From the NCBI GenBank assembly GCA_964523675.1, contig CAZFZT010000003.1, positions 1 through 64,000 of the forward strand: DNA of 64,000 bases, in the 5' to 3' direction. Source of the DNA: CAZFZT01 sp964523675 (GTDB taxonomy: Bacteria > Planctomycetota > Phycisphaerae > Phycisphaerales > SM1A02). The notes below the pieces were generated by a model. That model made no database searches. It worked only from the letters and a program-made list of their open reading frames with translations, and had not been told where the DNA came from. Shown here piece by piece: positions 45,459 through 53,841 of this stretch. The position numbers were made by a program, and so were the translations under genes. Position 1 is the first letter of the stretch. Every line of letters begins with the position of its first letter.

Positions 45459-45743
45459 CTACCGGCGAGGCCGTTTGCTCACGCGTGCCGAGCCGCCGAA
45501 ACTTCCGATGTCGATGAGGATGGCGACGATCACGATCACGAGGTAGAGGTCAGTCACCGAGCCGTGCGTGTTGATTGCGAAGGCGTAGGCGAGTGTCGTG
45601 AGCGGCAGGAAGAAGAAGCCGAGGATCGGCCAGACGAGCGAGACGCCTGAGTACGCCGAGTGCAGGTACCCCGTGAACAGGAACAGGAGCACGATGACGA
45701 TCCGCGGCGTGATGAGCGCAAGCAGTGCGAGGATGCATCCCAT
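45459..45743 (-). CDS. small integral membrane protein
   Basis: 94 residues with three hydrophobic helices (ILALLALITPRIVIVLLFLF, LVWPILGFFFLPLTTLAYAF, LYLVIVIVAILIDIG) and a basic C-terminus. TAGCAT lies exactly 6 nt before the ATG at 45743, and the frame stops between the kinase and the repeat region. I do not recognise a family, but the pattern of a short membrane protein with charged ends is clear. It is convergent with the kinase gene. Confidence 0.75.
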   Translation of the reverse strand: MGCILALLALITPRIVIVLLFLFTGYLHSAYSGVSLVWPILGFFFLPLTTLAYAFAINTHGSVTDLYLVIVIVAILIDIGSFGGSARVSKRPRR

Positions 45744-45749
45744 ATGGAC

Positions 45750-45755
45750 ATGCTA
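45750..45755 (-). promoter_or_regulatory. -10 hexamer of a probably leaderless promoter (small membrane protein)
   Basis: TAGCAT on the minus strand followed by 6 nt and the ATG at 45743. The same 6-nt spacing is found at dapF and others. Confidence 0.45.
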
Positions 45756-45769
45756 GCGTGAGAGCGGTC

Positions 45770-45941
45770 GGCTGTTGGCTGTTGGCTGTCGGCTGTTGGC
45801 TGTCGGCTGTCGGCGGTCGGCGGTCGGCGGTTGGCCGTTGGCCGTTGGCTGTCACTCTCGTTCGACGTTTCCTCGTTTCCCTCTGCCCCTCTGCCCCTCT
45901 GCCCTCTGCCCCTTTGCCCCTTCGCCCCTTCGCCCTTCCAC
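45770..45941 (+). repeat. composite repeat, copy 2: 12 GGCNGTN heptads plus TTCGACGTTTC/pyrimidine tail
   Basis: Twelve 7-mers (GGCTGTT, GGCTGTC, GGCGGTC, GGCCGTT variants) cover 45770-45853, as many as in copy 1. The tail starts ACTCTCGTTCGACGTTTCCT and runs on in CTCTGCCC repeats to 45941. It fills the spacer upstream of nuoA. Confidence 0.85.
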
Positions 45942-45982
45942 CTTGAGGCAATCGCAGGGATCGCGTATTCTTCCACGTTCCA

Positions 45983-46375
45983 ATGCAACTGCCGTCCGCC
46001 AATCTCGACTCGTACCTTCCGATCGGCATTCTCGTGCTGATGGCGGTGATTTTCGCTGTCGTGAATCTGATCGGCACGCACATTCTCGGGCCACGTCGCC
46101 AGGGCGCGGTAAAAGATTCGACATACGAAGCGGGCATGGAACCAATCGGCACCGCGCGTCGCCGCTTCAACATTCGCTTTTACATCCTGGCGATGACGTT
46201 TCTGGTCTTCGATGTGGAAATCATCTTCCTCTACCCATGGGCGGTCTCATTCACCCAACTGGCGCCGCAGTCGCCCGAGGCAGGATTGTTCCTCGGGCGC
46301 ATCATGTTCTTCATTGCTGCATCGATCATTGCGTACATCTATGCCTGGCGCAAAGGTGTGTTCCGCTGGGACTGA
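45983..46375 (+). CDS. nuoA: NADH-quinone oxidoreductase subunit A
   Basis: 130 residues, three transmembrane helices (YLPIGILVLMAVIFAVVNLI; RFYILAMTFLVFDVEIIFLY; MFFIAASIIAYIYAW). The hallmark loop YEAGMEPIGTARRRFNIRFY and FLVFDVEIIFLYPWAV are intact. It is a small membrane subunit of respiratory complex I. No other nuo gene is nearby, so the operon is split in this genome or nuoA is a lone copy. A composite repeat lies directly upstream. Confidence 0.96.
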   Translation: MQLPSANLDSYLPIGILVLMAVIFAVVNLIGTHILGPRRQGAVKDSTYEAGMEPIGTARRRFNIRFYILAMTFLVFDVEIIFLYPWAVSFTQLAPQSPEAGLFLGRIMFFIAASIIAYIYAWRKGVFRWD

Positions 46376-46385
46376 CTTGAAGGGG

Positions 46386-46433
46386 AGGCATCGAGGCGTC
46401 GAGGCACCAAGGCATCAAGGCACCCAGGCACGG
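46386..46433 (+). repeat. six AGGCNNNN octads downstream of nuoA
   Basis: Consecutive 8-mers AGGCATCG, AGGCGTCG, AGGCACCA, AGGCATCA, AGGCACCC, AGGCACGG from 46386 to 46433. No role known; period and base choice differ from the heptads. Confidence 0.8.
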
Positions 46434-46456
46434 AGAGGTTTCACTGTCTCGCAGCT

Positions 46457-46789
46457 TCACTCGATCACGCACTCCATGCGACAGATGCGCAGCCAGCGGC
46501 GGAGCGCGGCTGAGGGAATGATTGTCAGTTGAGCGCCGGCAGCGCGGGTGCGGCGACGAATGTCAACGAGAACGGCGACGAACTTGGTGTCTGCATCGCT
46601 CACGTTGGACGCATCGATCACAAGGTTCTCGCACCTCTCACGCGCATTTCGCAGCCGGGCTGTTGCACACACCACGGCGCTCTGAGGCGTCATGTCGCCT
46701 TCAATGCGAACCCATGAAGCGGCGCTGGCGTCGCCTATGGCTGCGCGGCATGGCTCGCGCAAGCGAAAATAGGTTGCGATCGTAGCCAT
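46457..46789 (-). CDS. stand-alone STAS-like domain protein
   Basis: 110 residues from the ATG at 46789 (46804 is also in frame). The stretch VVCATARLRNARERCENLVI, then DASNVSDADTKFVAVLVDIR, has the alternating helix/strand order of a STAS domain, with the D-[SA]...VSD loop where anti-sigma-factor antagonists are phosphorylated. No Ser/Thr kinase partner of the RsbW type is nearby. A CATACT lies 6 nt before the start. It may act in a regulatory cascade; the call is by pattern. Confidence 0.68.
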   Translation of the reverse strand: MATIATYFRLREPCRAAIGDASAASWVRIEGDMTPQSAVVCATARLRNARERCENLVIDASNVSDADTKFVAVLVDIRRRTRAAGAQLTIIPSAALRRWLRICRMECVIE

Positions 46790-46795
46790 GGCGGG

Positions 46796-46801
46796 AGTAT
46801 G
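46796..46801 (-). promoter_or_regulatory. -10-like hexamer 6 nt before the STAS gene start
   Basis: CATACT on the minus strand, then 6 nt to the ATG at 46789. The spacing matches the other leaderless candidates, though the first base is not T. Confidence 0.4.
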
Positions 46802-46906
46802 CACTCACTCTTCTCTCTCCCGTTGGCGATCTCGCTGTCCTCTTGATACTGATGAAACGGCAGCGGCCGCGATCTCGCTACCGGTATCTCATCCGGTTGT
46901 GAGAAT

Positions 46907-46995
46907 GGCCGGTGGCTGGTGGCTGGTGGCTGTCACTCTCTTTCGACGTTTCGACGCTTCGTCGTTTCCCTCTGTCCTTTCGTCCCTTCGTGCCC
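46907..46995 (+). repeat. composite repeat, copy 3: 4 heptads plus TTCGACGTTTC/pyrimidine tail
   Basis: GGCCGGT, GGCTGGT, GGCTGGT and GGCTGTC, then ACTCTCTTTCGACGTTTCGA and a CCCTCTGTCCTTTCG tail. The order is the same as in copies 1 and 2 with fewer heptads. It lies just upstream of ribD. Confidence 0.85.
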
Positions 46996-47026
46996 ATGTT
47001 CGTGGCTGCGATACGATGATCGGCTC

Positions 47027-48139
47027 ATGCGAAGCGATCGCGACTATTTGCGTTCAGCGGCCCGGCTCGCTTTGCGCGGCCATGGACGCGCAGAGCCGAA
47101 CCCGCTCGTCGGCTGCGTCATTGCTCAGCGCGACGGCAAGGTCGTCGGCTGGGGGTATCACGAGCGTTGCGGTGGGCCGCATGCCGAGGTCCACGCGCTG
47201 CGCCGAGCCGGGGCAGCGGCTCAGGGTGCGACTGCATACGTCACTCTCGAACCGTGCAACCACACCGGCCGGACCGGCCCATGCACGAAAGCGCTCATTG
47301 ATGCAGGCATTGCTCGCGTCGTCATCGCACGTGAAGACCCACACCCCGCAGCGAGTGGCGGAGCTGCGCGCTTGCGGCAAGCGGGTGTTGTCGTCGATGT
47401 CGTTGATACCTGCCCCGAAGCGATTGCAGTGAGCGATCCGTTTGTGTATCGCCAACGGACCGGCCTGCCGTGGGTGATCGCCAAGTGGGCACAGACGATC
47501 GACGGACGCGTCGCTACACGCAGCGGACAAAGCCAGTGGATCAGCAGCGAAGCGAGCCGGCGAATGGTGCATCGTGAGCGAGGCCGCGTTGATGCAATCC
47601 TCACCGGGATCGGAACAGTGCTTCAAGACGATCCGCTGCTCACGGCACGAGGCGTTCGCATCCGCAAGCGCGCCCGCAGAATAGTCGTCGATCCACTGCT
47701 GAAGACGCCAACGACGTCACAGATCGCGCTCACAGCTCGTGAGGTACCAACGACGATCGTTCATCAATCAGGGGTGAACGACGTCGAAAGCCGGGCTCAG
47801 ACGCTAGGCAGTGCCGGAGCCGAGTTGATCGGCATTCCGGGTGACCAGAACTCGTTCTCCCTTACGGACGCGCTTCGAACCCTCTCGGAACGACACGAGG
47901 TGACCAACGTATTGGTCGAGGCCGGACCGGGGCTGCTGAGCGGCCTCTTTGAAATGAACCTGGTCTGCGAAGCGTGGGTGTTCATGGCAGGACTGCTCCT
48001 AGGTGACGATGCGGCTTTGAGCCCGCTGAGGGGCTATCAACGAGATATTCTGGATCAGGCATTGCGGTTGGATTTGCTGAGCCACCGCCAACGGGGCGGG
48101 GACGCGATCCTGCGGTACCGTGTCAGAAACGGCACTTGA
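47027..48139 (+). CDS. ribD: bifunctional riboflavin biosynthesis protein (deaminase/reductase)
   Basis: 370 residues. The N-terminal deaminase domain has the zinc site HAEVHAL and PCNHTGRTGPCTKAL; the C-terminal reductase domain has KWAQTIDGRVATRSGQSQWI and VEAGPGLLSGLFE. It carries out two steps from the pyrimidinedione precursor to the riboflavin intermediate in the cytosol. The frame is open to 46919, but that part is repeat sequence. The start at 47027 is set by homology (MRSDRDYLRSAARLALRGHG). No other rib gene is near. Confidence 0.95.
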   Translation: MRSDRDYLRSAARLALRGHGRAEPNPLVGCVIAQRDGKVVGWGYHERCGGPHAEVHALRRAGAAAQGATAYVTLEPCNHTGRTGPCTKALIDAGIARVVIAREDPHPAASGGAARLRQAGVVVDVVDTCPEAIAVSDPFVYRQRTGLPWVIAKWAQTIDGRVATRSGQSQWISSEASRRMVHRERGRVDAILTGIGTVLQDDPLLTARGVRIRKRARRIVVDPLLKTPTTSQIALTAREVPTTIVHQSGVNDVESRAQTLGSAGAELIGIPGDQNSFSLTDALRTLSERHEVTNVLVEAGPGLLSGLFEMNLVCEAWVFMAGLLLGDDAALSPLRGYQRDILDQALRLDLLSHRQRGGDAILRYRVRNGT

Positions 48140-48275
48140 GTCCCGGCACCCGCCGCAGGAACTCGAATTAGCGGCCCCCCGGACCGGTTTTACTGGCAGT
48201 GAAAACAATTGCCATTATGATGTCCTAGTGGCTCATTTGCCGCAGTTTGGTTTGGGAATGGAGCAGGTGGAAGAC

Positions 48276-50036
48276 ATGGGCCTTTTGACACGACTGGCAT
48301 CTCAAGCGCCTCTGCTACTGGCAACAACAGTTGGCCTTTGCAGCCAAGCGTTGGGTGATAGCCAGATCAGCATGCCGAATCGGGCTGTGGAGGCCAATAT
48401 CAGCGATGGCTTCCTCCCGATCGGCCCAATCGCTTCAAGCTGGACGGCGGCTGGCGGCGCAGCTGGCGACTTCAACAACGATGGCCTCCCGGATTTGTTT
48501 CTCGTCAAAGGCAGCGCGTCAACGGATCGACTCTTCATGAATCAGGGCGACGGGTCCTTTTTGAATAAGGGCCTTGAGTGGGGGCTGACGCAACAGCATT
48601 CCGGCAACGGCGCCGCGGTCGCTGATTACGACGGTGACGGGTGGCTTGACATTTATGTCACGAGTTTCGGCGATGTCGGCGACCCCGGGTATACCCCCGG
48701 TCGCAACAAGCTGTATCGCAATATGGGCGGAACGGGCTATGTCAATGTTGCCTTGGATGCTGGCGTCGCCTGGATTCATGCAGTGCATCCAGCCGGGCAC
48801 GGAGCGTGCTGGGGAGACTACAACCTTGATGGTCGTCTCGACCTCTTCGTCGCACTCTGGTGGCCGAGCGGCGCACTGCCGCAGAAGTTGTTCAAGAACA
48901 AAGGCGACGGCACCTTTGCCGACGTGTCGAATGCGGCAGGGATCACCGGAGACATCTGGGGCTTCCAAGCGGCCTTCGCAGATATGAACGGCAACGGCTG
49001 GCCGGACTTGCTCCTGTCAGCCGACTTCAAGACTTCGCGGTACTGGCGCAACAACGGCAACGGCACCTTTACCAATCTGGCCGCTCACCCTTCATCCCCC
49101 AACTGGCCCGGCAACGGGACGGGGCAGGATTCCAACGGGATGGGGCAGGCCATTGCCGATGTGAACAACGACGGGCTGCTCGATTGGTATGTCACGTCGA
49201 TCTATCCATCCTTTCATGCGCCGTATGACGGCAACATGCTGTATATCAACCAGGGCGAACACACCTTTGAGGAAGTGTCAAAGAATGTTGATGTTTATGA
49301 TGGCGGGTGGGGCTGGGGTGCGGTCGCCGTCGATCTTGACCATGACGGCCGCGTCGAGTTGGTCGAAGTCAACGGCCGACCCACTGCGCCTTGGAACGCA
49401 GTACCCCCGCGTCTCTTCCACAACAATCCCGATGGCACGTTCGAAGATATTGGCCCGGCTTGTGGCATGACGCATCTCGACCAAGGTCGCGGTCTCATCC
49501 GCTTTGATTTCGATCGCGATGGGCAGCAGGACTTGTTCGTAACGAACTACGGCCATCCATGGCGACTCTACCGCAATGAAACCGCGAACGCAGGCAATTG
49601 GATCGGCATCAGCTTCGACACCTCCAACAACCCGCTCCTCCCGCCCAGCGGCTACAACACACATGTCAGGTTGACGGCGAACGGTGAAGCGCAGGTGCGC
49701 TACATGCACAGCGACCCGAGCTATCTCGCAACAAGCGAACTCAATGTTCACTTTGGTCTGGGCGCGGCGCAGATCATCGAAGAAATTGTCATCACATGGC
49801 CGCGCGGGTACGTGACGACTTTGCACAACGTGCCGGTAAATCAGTACCTCGAGATTACGAGCCCCGCACCTGCGGATCTCAACGCTGACGGATCGGTTGG
49901 CGTGCCGGATTTGTTGCTGCTCCTCTCCAAATGGGGAGCTGTGACCGACGCGCATGATCTCCATGCTGACCAAAACAACGATCACAATGTCGGCGTGGCG
50001 GATCTGCTCATCGTACTGAGTCAGTGGGGTTCGTGA
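48276..50036 (+). CDS. secreted CRTAC1 family protein with dockerin-like pair, paralog b
   Basis: 586 residues from the ATG at 48276, where AGGTGGA lies just upstream and a signal peptide begins (MGLLTRLASQAPLLLATTVGLC); earlier in-frame starts are 48258 and 48120. FG-GAP repeats (DFNNDGLPDLFLVKG, DYDGDGWLDIYVTSFG) form the propeller, followed by an ASPIC/UnbV domain (NWIGISFDTSNNPLLPPSG...ITWPRGY) and a dockerin-like pair ending SQWGS. Residues encoded by 49578-49847 are ~94% identical in DNA to 53171-53440 of paralog d. First of a three-gene tandem. Confidence 0.9.
   Translation: MGLLTRLASQAPLLLATTVGLCSQALGDSQISMPNRAVEANISDGFLPIGPIASSWTAAGGAAGDFNNDGLPDLFLVKGSASTDRLFMNQGDGSFLNKGLEWGLTQQHSGNGAAVADYDGDGWLDIYVTSFGDVGDPGYTPGRNKLYRNMGGTGYVNVALDAGVAWIHAVHPAGHGACWGDYNLDGRLDLFVALWWPSGALPQKLFKNKGDGTFADVSNAAGITGDIWGFQAAFADMNGNGWPDLLLSADFKTSRYWRNNGNGTFTNLAAHPSSPNWPGNGTGQDSNGMGQAIADVNNDGLLDWYVTSIYPSFHAPYDGNMLYINQGEHTFEEVSKNVDVYDGGWGWGAVAVDLDHDGRVELVEVNGRPTAPWNAVPPRLFHNNPDGTFEDIGPACGMTHLDQGRGLIRFDFDRDGQQDLFVTNYGHPWRLYRNETANAGNWIGISFDTSNNPLLPPSGYNTHVRLTANGEAQVRYMHSDPSYLATSELNVHFGLGAAQIIEEIVITWPRGYVTTLHNVPVNQYLEITSPAPADLNADGSVGVPDLLLLLSKWGAVTDAHDLHADQNNDHNVGVADLLIVLSQWGS
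49578..49847 (+). repeat. high-identity segment shared with paralog d
   Basis: 270 bp without indels, about 16 mismatches by eye against 53171-53440 (offset 3593). The intervening paralog c is clearly more diverged over the same domain. Confidence 0.85.
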
Positions 50037-50064
50037 TCGGCTCTTCTTGTGGAGGCCATGAGCG

Positions 50065-51837
50065 GTGAATCGATCAGAAGTGAATATGCGCCATCAGGAG
50101 AGTATGGAGAGGCAGTTGCAGGGCACTACGCTCGCAGGAGTGCTTGCGCTCGCCGGGACATGCGGCGCAGCGCCACCCCAAATGCCGGAGCGAGCGGCTG
50201 ACGTGGGCTTAGTGGGATCCTTCACGCCGAACATGCAGATTGCGACTGGACAGGCGTGGATGTTCGCCGGCGGCGCAATTGCGGACTTCAACAAGGACGG
50301 CTTTGCCGATGCGTACCTGATTAGTGGCGGCAATGTGCTTGATCACCTGTATATGAATCAAGGCAATGGCACGTTCGTTGACGAAGCCACCGAATGGGGC
50401 CTGACTGACGTTCATTGCGGCAACGGCGCTTCAACCGCTGATTACGACGGCGATGGTCATGTCGATCTGTACGTGACCAGTTTCGGCAACCTGGGGGATC
50501 AGGGTGGCGCCCCAGGACGCAATAAGCTGTATCGAAACACCGGGCAGGGCACGTTCGTCGATGTGGCAGCCGAAGCAGGTGTCGCGTGGGTCAATCCCCA
50601 CCACCCCTGCGGCTATGGTTCATGCTGGGGGGATTACAATCTCGACGGACACCTTGACATGTATGTTGCATGTTGGTGGAACTGGATTTTCCCTAAGTCA
50701 GGCGTCTTGTTCCGGAACTCTGGCAACGGCACCTTCGAAAATGTCACCAAGGCGGCTGGCGTTCATGACGTGGGTGTGCTGGGTATGCAAGCCACGTTCA
50801 CCGATATGAATGGCAACGGCTGGCCGGATCTGCTGTTGGCCGGCGACTTCGGCACCAGCCGCTACTATCGCAACAACGGCGACGGCACCTTCACAAACAT
50901 CACCCTCCAATCCGGGACCAACCTGACCTTCGACGGCATGGGCACGGCTATCGGCGACGTTGACAATGATGGACTGCTGGATTGGTACGTCACCGCCATT
51001 TGGCCCACGCAGCATCCGACAGGCAACACGCTCTACATGAACCAAGGCGGGCACATTTATACGGAGATAGCTGCCGCTGCAGGTGTACGGGATGGTGGCT
51101 GGGGCTGGGGAACGGTCGCCGTGGACCTTGATCATGACGGCTGGCTCGAGCTTGCAGAAGTCAACGGCCGGCCGGCAACAGGCATCTGGTCCTTCGACCC
51201 TCCGCGGCTCTTCCACAACAACGCCGACGGCACCTTCACCAACATCGCCATTGAAAGCGGCATGTCGCATCCGGATCAAGGTCGCGGCCTGGCTCGAATC
51301 GATGCAGATCGTGATGGCCGGCAGGATCTGATCGTCATGAACTTCGTGCAGCCAGCCAGGTTCTATCGCAACGAAACACCGGACGTGGGCAATTGGATCG
51401 GTATCAGTTTCGATACATCGGACAACCCTTTGCTTGCGCCGAATGGTTTCGGAACGCATGTCAAAGTCGATGCCGGCGGTAAAGCGTATGTCCGGTACAT
51501 GCACGGCGATCCGAGCTATCTCTCGACGAGCGAGCTCAATGTCCACTTCGGACTCGGCGATGCCCAGGTGATTGACACGATCACCATCACTTGGCCGCGC
51601 GGCTATGTCACGACGCTGCACGATGTGCCGGTGAATCAGTACATGGTGGTGAAGAGTCCAATCCCTGCGGACCTGACGGCAGACGGCTCTGTCGGTGTCG
51701 CGGATCTGCTTGAACTCCTCTCCAAATGGGGACCCGTGCCCTCCGCGCTTGACAAGTATGCCGACCTGGACAATGACGGTAACGCTAACGTCGGAGACCT
51801 CATTTTTCTCCTCGCAAACTGGGGGTCGAGCAAGTAA
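50065..51837 (+). CDS. secreted CRTAC1 family protein with dockerin-like pair, paralog c
   Basis: 590 residues from a GTG at 50065, which GGAGG at 50052-50056 supports; an ATG at 50086 would shorten the signal region. Signal core GTTLAGVLALAGTCGAAPP. FG-GAP repeats (DFNKDGFADAYLISG, DYDGDGHVDLYVTSFG, DYNLDGHLDMYVA), an ASPIC/UnbV domain (NWIGISFDTSDNPLLAPNG), and a dockerin-like pair ending LLANWGSSK. It differs from b and d in the ASPIC region, where they match each other. Gaps to neighbours are only 28 and 22 bp, so all three are probably one operon. Confidence 0.9.
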   Translation: MNRSEVNMRHQESMERQLQGTTLAGVLALAGTCGAAPPQMPERAADVGLVGSFTPNMQIATGQAWMFAGGAIADFNKDGFADAYLISGGNVLDHLYMNQGNGTFVDEATEWGLTDVHCGNGASTADYDGDGHVDLYVTSFGNLGDQGGAPGRNKLYRNTGQGTFVDVAAEAGVAWVNPHHPCGYGSCWGDYNLDGHLDMYVACWWNWIFPKSGVLFRNSGNGTFENVTKAAGVHDVGVLGMQATFTDMNGNGWPDLLLAGDFGTSRYYRNNGDGTFTNITLQSGTNLTFDGMGTAIGDVDNDGLLDWYVTAIWPTQHPTGNTLYMNQGGHIYTEIAAAAGVRDGGWGWGTVAVDLDHDGWLELAEVNGRPATGIWSFDPPRLFHNNADGTFTNIAIESGMSHPDQGRGLARIDADRDGRQDLIVMNFVQPARFYRNETPDVGNWIGISFDTSDNPLLAPNGFGTHVKVDAGGKAYVRYMHGDPSYLSTSELNVHFGLGDAQVIDTITITWPRGYVTTLHDVPVNQYMVVKSPIPADLTADGSVGVADLLELLSKWGPVPSALDKYADLDNDGNANVGDLIFLLANWGSSK

Positions 51838-51859
51838 ACTGTTGCTAGAAGTAGGGATC

Positions 51860-53629
51860 ATGCCGAACAAGAACCACGCCAAAATCATTCTGATCACCGC
51901 TGTTGCCGTTGTGACAGGCGCCCGGGGTGATGACACGATCGGCCTTCCATACATGCCCGATCGCTCGCAGGAAGTCAACTTCCATCATGTCTTCAAGCCG
52001 AACCTGAACATTGCGCTCGGAATCGCTTGGACGTTCTCTGGGGGTGCCGTCGCAGATTTCAATGATGATGGGTTTCCCGATGCGTTCGTCGTCAGTGGGG
52101 GAAACAGCCCCTCGACCAAGCCAGACCAGTATCAGCTCGATCGCCTCTTCATCAACCAAGGTGATGGAACATTCGCGAACGAAGCGGAAGCGTGGGATCT
52201 CACGCAGATTCACTGTGGAATCGGAGCCGGAGCAGCAGACTATAACAGCGACGGCTACGTCGATCTTTATGTCACCAGCTTTGGTGACCTCGGAGACGTG
52301 GGCGGCGAACCAGGCCGCAATAAACTGTATCGAAACAACGGCGGCAAGTCGTTCACGAACGTCGCCACTGAAGCAGGCGTCGCATATGACAGCCCGACGC
52401 TGCCTGCAGGTTATGGCGTTGCGTGGGGAGACTACAACCTGGACGGCCACCTCGACCTTCATATCGCGTGCTGGTGGCCTCTACCAAGTCCTCAATCTTC
52501 AGTGCTCTACCGCAACAACGGTGACGGAACCTTTACAAACGCCACCGTTGAAGCAGGTGTCTATGACAACACCGTCTTCGGATACCAAGGGGCGTTTGCT
52601 GACATGAACGGCAACGGCTGGCCGGATTTGCTTCTCGCGGCCGACCTTCTCACCAGCCGTTTCTACTCCAACGACGGCGATGGAACATTCACCAACATCA
52701 CACATTCGACGGGCACTGGTGTGGACTTTCACGGCATGGGTCAAGCCATCGCGGATGTGAACAACGACACGCTCTTCGATTGGTACGTGACGTCAATTCA
52801 TACGGGGAGTCCGACCTCGCCGGGCAACACGTTGTATATGAACCAGGGGAACAACCAGTACATCGAGATGGGCTACAAAGCGGGTGTGATCGACGGCGGG
52901 TGGGGCTGGGGCACCGTTGCGGTCGATCTGAATCACAACACCCGCGTAGACCTCGTCGAGGTGAACGGACAACATGCCATGCCCTGGGCAGTCATTCCGC
53001 CACGATTGTTCTACAACAACGGCGACACCTCGTTCACTGACATCGCCATCGAAGCTGGGATGTTCCACCAGGATCAGGGGCGAGGGCTCGCACGCATCGA
53101 TGCCAATCGTGATGGATTGCAGGATCTGATCGTCATGAATTATGTCTTTCCATCGCGCTTCTATCGCAACGAAACCGCGAACGCAGGCAATTGGATCGGC
53201 ATCAGCTTCGATACCTCCAACAACCCGCTCCTCCCGCCCAACGGCTACAACACACATGTCAGGTTGACGGCGAACGGTGCGGCGCAGGTGCGCTACATGC
53301 ACGGCGACCCAAGCTATCTCGCAACAAGCGAACTCAATGTTCACTTCGGACTCGGCGCGGCGCAGGTCATTGAAGAGATCGTCATCACCTGGCCGCGTGG
53401 GTACGTGACGACTTTGCACAACGTGCCGGTGAATCAGTATCTGGAAGTCGCAAGCCCCTCCCTTGCCGACCTGAATGCAGATGGCATCGTCGGGGTACCT
53501 GACCTTCTCAAACTGCTCTCATTATGGGGCGCGGTGATTTCGGCGCACGACCTCCATGCCGACATGAACAACGACGGCATTGTTGGCGTCGCCGACTTGC
53601 TGCTCTTGCTGGCGCAGTGGGGCTCGTAG
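51860..53629 (+). CDS. secreted CRTAC1 family protein with dockerin-like pair, paralog d
   Basis: 589 residues from the ATG at 51860; the frame is open back to 51695 inside paralog c, but the signal peptide (KIILITAVAVVTGARGDD) begins here. FG-GAP repeats (DFNDDGFPDAFVVSGG, DYNSDGYVDLYVTSFG), the ASPIC/UnbV domain (NWIGISFDTSNNPLLPPNG) and the dockerin-like pair ending AQWGS. Part of the ASPIC coding DNA is nearly identical to paralog b. Last gene of the tandem; the 212-bp spacer to putA contains nothing I recognise apart from TATACT at 53784. Confidence 0.9.
   Translation: MPNKNHAKIILITAVAVVTGARGDDTIGLPYMPDRSQEVNFHHVFKPNLNIALGIAWTFSGGAVADFNDDGFPDAFVVSGGNSPSTKPDQYQLDRLFINQGDGTFANEAEAWDLTQIHCGIGAGAADYNSDGYVDLYVTSFGDLGDVGGEPGRNKLYRNNGGKSFTNVATEAGVAYDSPTLPAGYGVAWGDYNLDGHLDLHIACWWPLPSPQSSVLYRNNGDGTFTNATVEAGVYDNTVFGYQGAFADMNGNGWPDLLLAADLLTSRFYSNDGDGTFTNITHSTGTGVDFHGMGQAIADVNNDTLFDWYVTSIHTGSPTSPGNTLYMNQGNNQYIEMGYKAGVIDGGWGWGTVAVDLNHNTRVDLVEVNGQHAMPWAVIPPRLFYNNGDTSFTDIAIEAGMFHQDQGRGLARIDANRDGLQDLIVMNYVFPSRFYRNETANAGNWIGISFDTSNNPLLPPNGYNTHVRLTANGAAQVRYMHGDPSYLATSELNVHFGLGAAQVIEEIVITWPRGYVTTLHNVPVNQYLEVASPSLADLNADGIVGVPDLLKLLSLWGAVISAHDLHADMNNDGIVGVADLLLLLAQWGS
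53171..53440 (+). repeat. high-identity segment shared with paralog b
   Basis: Counterpart of 49578-49847, encoding NWIGISFDTSNNPLLPPNGY to the WPRGY region. Most differences are at third codon positions. Confidence 0.85.
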
Positions 53630-53841
53630 CATCAATGAAGCATTGCTCAAGGTCCGCGTGACCGCGTGGAAACTTGCGATCGCCCGGCTGCCCTGTGGTT
53701 GTCGTGCCACACCCTTCGGCGAAGACCGCGGCCGACAACGCAACTCGGCCTCGAGGTTCTGGATGCCCGGGGATGGCGACCGCTATACTCACGCTCTTCG
53801 CCCGCTCCACGTCTTTTTCCGCGGAACCCACTTAGTCATCA

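Noticed and set aside
53784..53789. TATACT as a promoter of putA
   Set aside because: It is 52 nt before the start and has no -35 partner; the evidence is too weak to list.
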